From: Clostridium sp. CAG:1013
Lineage (GTDB): Bacteria > Bacillota > Clostridia > Oscillospirales > Acutalibacteraceae
Direction of reading: 5' to 3'
Length of the DNA stretch: 6,457 bases
NCBI GenBank assembly: GCA_000432995.1
Contig: HF972653.1
Span: 25,702 to 32,158 of the forward strand
A program made the position numbers and the translations under genes. Below are positions 5,461-6,457 of the stretch, one piece after another. Each line of letters begins with the position of its first letter. Position 1 is the first letter of the stretch. The notes under the pieces are model-generated. The model was not told where the DNA came from, made no database searches, and worked only from the letters and a program-made list of their open reading frames with translations.

Positions 5461-6230
5461 TACATTCCATTTTTGATTCCCATGCCCACTACGACGATTC
5501 CCAGTTTGATGAAGACCGGGAACAGCTTCTGGGCTGGGTGCTGCAAGAAAAAGGAGTCAGCGGCGTCATCAACATGGGCGCCGACCTGGAAGGCTGCCGG
5601 GCCACTGTGGAGCTGACCCGCCGGTACGACTACATCTACGGCGGGGTAGGCATCCATCCGGAGTGCGCCCGAGACCTGCCGGAGGACTGGCTCACCCAAG
5701 TCCGGGAGATGCTGAAAGAGCCTAAGATCGTGGCTCTGGGAGAGATTGGCCTGGACTATCACTGGCTGGACGAGTGCCCTAAGGACCGTCAGAAGGAAGT
5801 GTTTGCCGCTCAGCTGGAATTGGCGAAAGAACTGGCGGTACCCGTGGTGATCCACGACCGGGAAGCTCACGCTGACGTGCTGGAATTCCTCCAGAAATAC
5901 CAGCCTGCCGGAGTGGTTCACTGCTTCTCCGGAAGCTGGGAGACTGCCCGGGAGATCCTCAAGCTGGGGATGTACATCGGACTGGGTGGTGTGGTCACCT
6001 TTAAAAACGCCCGTCACGCGGTGGAAGTGGCCCAGAACTTACCTCTGGACCGGTTGCTGTTGGAGACCGACGCTCCCTACATGGCGCCGGTACCCCATCG
6101 AGGAAAACGAAACGACTCCTCCCTCATCGCCCATGTGGCGGAGAAGATCGGAGAACTGCGGGGCATGGACCCCCAGGCGGTGGTAGAGATCGCCGGAGAA
6201 AACACCCGCAGGCTGTTTGGGATCGCATGA
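5457..6230 (+). CDS. tatD: TatD family metal-dependent hydrolase (DNase)
   Basis: A 257-residue TIM-barrel enzyme of the TatD/YabD family; characterised members are cytoplasmic Mg/metal-dependent 3'-5' DNA exonucleases linked to DNA repair. All expected metal ligands are present: His9 and His11 in FDSHAHYDD, Glu96 in ALGEIGLDYH, His133 in PVVIHDREA, His155 in VVHCFSGS, and Asp205 in LLETDAPYMAP. The GVGIHPE motif (63-69) is also typical. Length fits the family (about 255-265). The start overlaps the preceding stop (ATGA), with AAAGG (5441-5445) 11 bases upstream, inside the previous gene, which suggests translational coupling. Sixteen bases separate its stop from the radical SAM gene. The metG-tatD order is conserved in Firmicutes (Bacillus metS-yabD). 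Despite the name, it is not part of the Tat export machinery. Confidence 0.96.
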   Translation: MIHSIFDSHAHYDDSQFDEDREQLLGWVLQEKGVSGVINMGADLEGCRATVELTRRYDYIYGGVGIHPECARDLPEDWLTQVREMLKEPKIVALGEIGLDYHWLDECPKDRQKEVFAAQLELAKELAVPVVIHDREAHADVLEFLQKYQPAGVVHCFSGSWETAREILKLGMYIGLGGVVTFKNARHAVEVAQNLPLDRLLLETDAPYMAPVPHRGKRNDSSLIAHVAEKIGELRGMDPQAVVEIAGENTRRLFGIA

Positions 6231-6246
6231 GAAAGGATTGATACCA

Positions 6247-6457
6247 ATGGAAGAGAATAACTACGTTGCGTCCATCACCTACGAATACGAGAAAAACCTC
6301 TATGTGAACATGACCAACCAGTGCTGCAACGCCTGTGATTTCTGTCTGCGGCAGAACAGTTCCGGCAGTCTGTACGCCAAGAATCTCTGGTACAAAAGCG
6401 CCGAGCCCACCAAGGAGGAGATCTGGGAAGACCTTTGCCGCCGGGACCTGAACAGCT
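6247..6457 (+). CDS. TatD-associated radical SAM protein, N-terminal fragment
   Basis: The ATG at 6247 opens a frame that runs off the right edge with 70 complete codons. AAAGGA (6232-6237) lies 9 bases upstream. The key motif is Cys26-x3-Cys30-x2-Cys33 (QCCNACDFCLR), the CxxxCxxC site for the [4Fe-4S] cluster that cleaves S-adenosylmethionine, preceded by the beta-strand NLYVNMTN typical of the first barrel strand. An extra cysteine (Cys27) sits within the motif. Position directly after tatD and this N-terminal pattern fit the TatD family-associated radical SAM family (TIGR04038), in which members are found next to, or fused with, TatD proteins. Reaction and substrate are unknown for that family, and the missing C-terminus prevents checking for auxiliary cluster sites. 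Family placement is partly from gene context. Confidence 0.85.
   Translation, partial: MEENNYVASITYEYEKNLYVNMTNQCCNACDFCLRQNSSGSLYAKNLWYKSAEPTKEEIWEDLCRRDLNS

Noticed and set aside
5355..6017. Antisense frame of 220 codons over tatD
   Set aside because: In register with tatD, whose complete set of metal ligands proves the sense frame.

Overview
The window is an ordinary-looking chromosomal stretch from a low-branching Firmicute, most likely a gut clostridium of the Oscillospiraceae type (Flavonifractor/Intestinimonas/Oscillibacter-like). That placement is inference. It rests on the fairly GC-rich coding sequence, AGGAGG-type ribosome binding sites, an S-layer-homology (SLH) lipoprotein, a metG-tatD gene order known from Firmicutes, and a TatD-linked radical SAM protein. 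No mobile element, CRISPR array, tRNA or rRNA was seen.

Left part (1-1107, minus strand): the first 41 codons of a phenylacetate-CoA ligase-like adenylate-forming enzyme run off the left edge. Upstream of it, on the same strand, is a complete pyridoxal/pyridoxamine kinase of 295 residues with a near-perfect sigma-A promoter (TTGACA-N17-TAAACT). The 267-base gap 1108-1374 is a divergent promoter region.

Middle (1375-2857, plus strand): a single-gene unit encoding a 469-residue lipoprotein with three SLH repeats and a C-terminal DUF3298/RsiV-like domain. It has its own extended -10 promoter and a strong intrinsic terminator.

Right part (2886-6457, plus strand): a probable operon driven by a TTTACA-N17-TAAACT promoter. 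It contains a 35-residue single-span membrane miniprotein, methionyl-tRNA synthetase (metG), a 109-residue three-span membrane protein of unknown function, tatD (start overlapping the previous stop as ATGA), and the start of a TatD-associated radical SAM protein. The gene order recalls the metS-tatD(yabD)-rnmV-ksgA region of Bacillus, here with extra small membrane genes and a radical SAM gene.

Nothing here is clearly a new defence or mobile system. The least understood parts are the TatD/radical SAM pair, the two small membrane proteins around metG, and the SLH lipoprotein, which appears able to attach to both the membrane and the wall.
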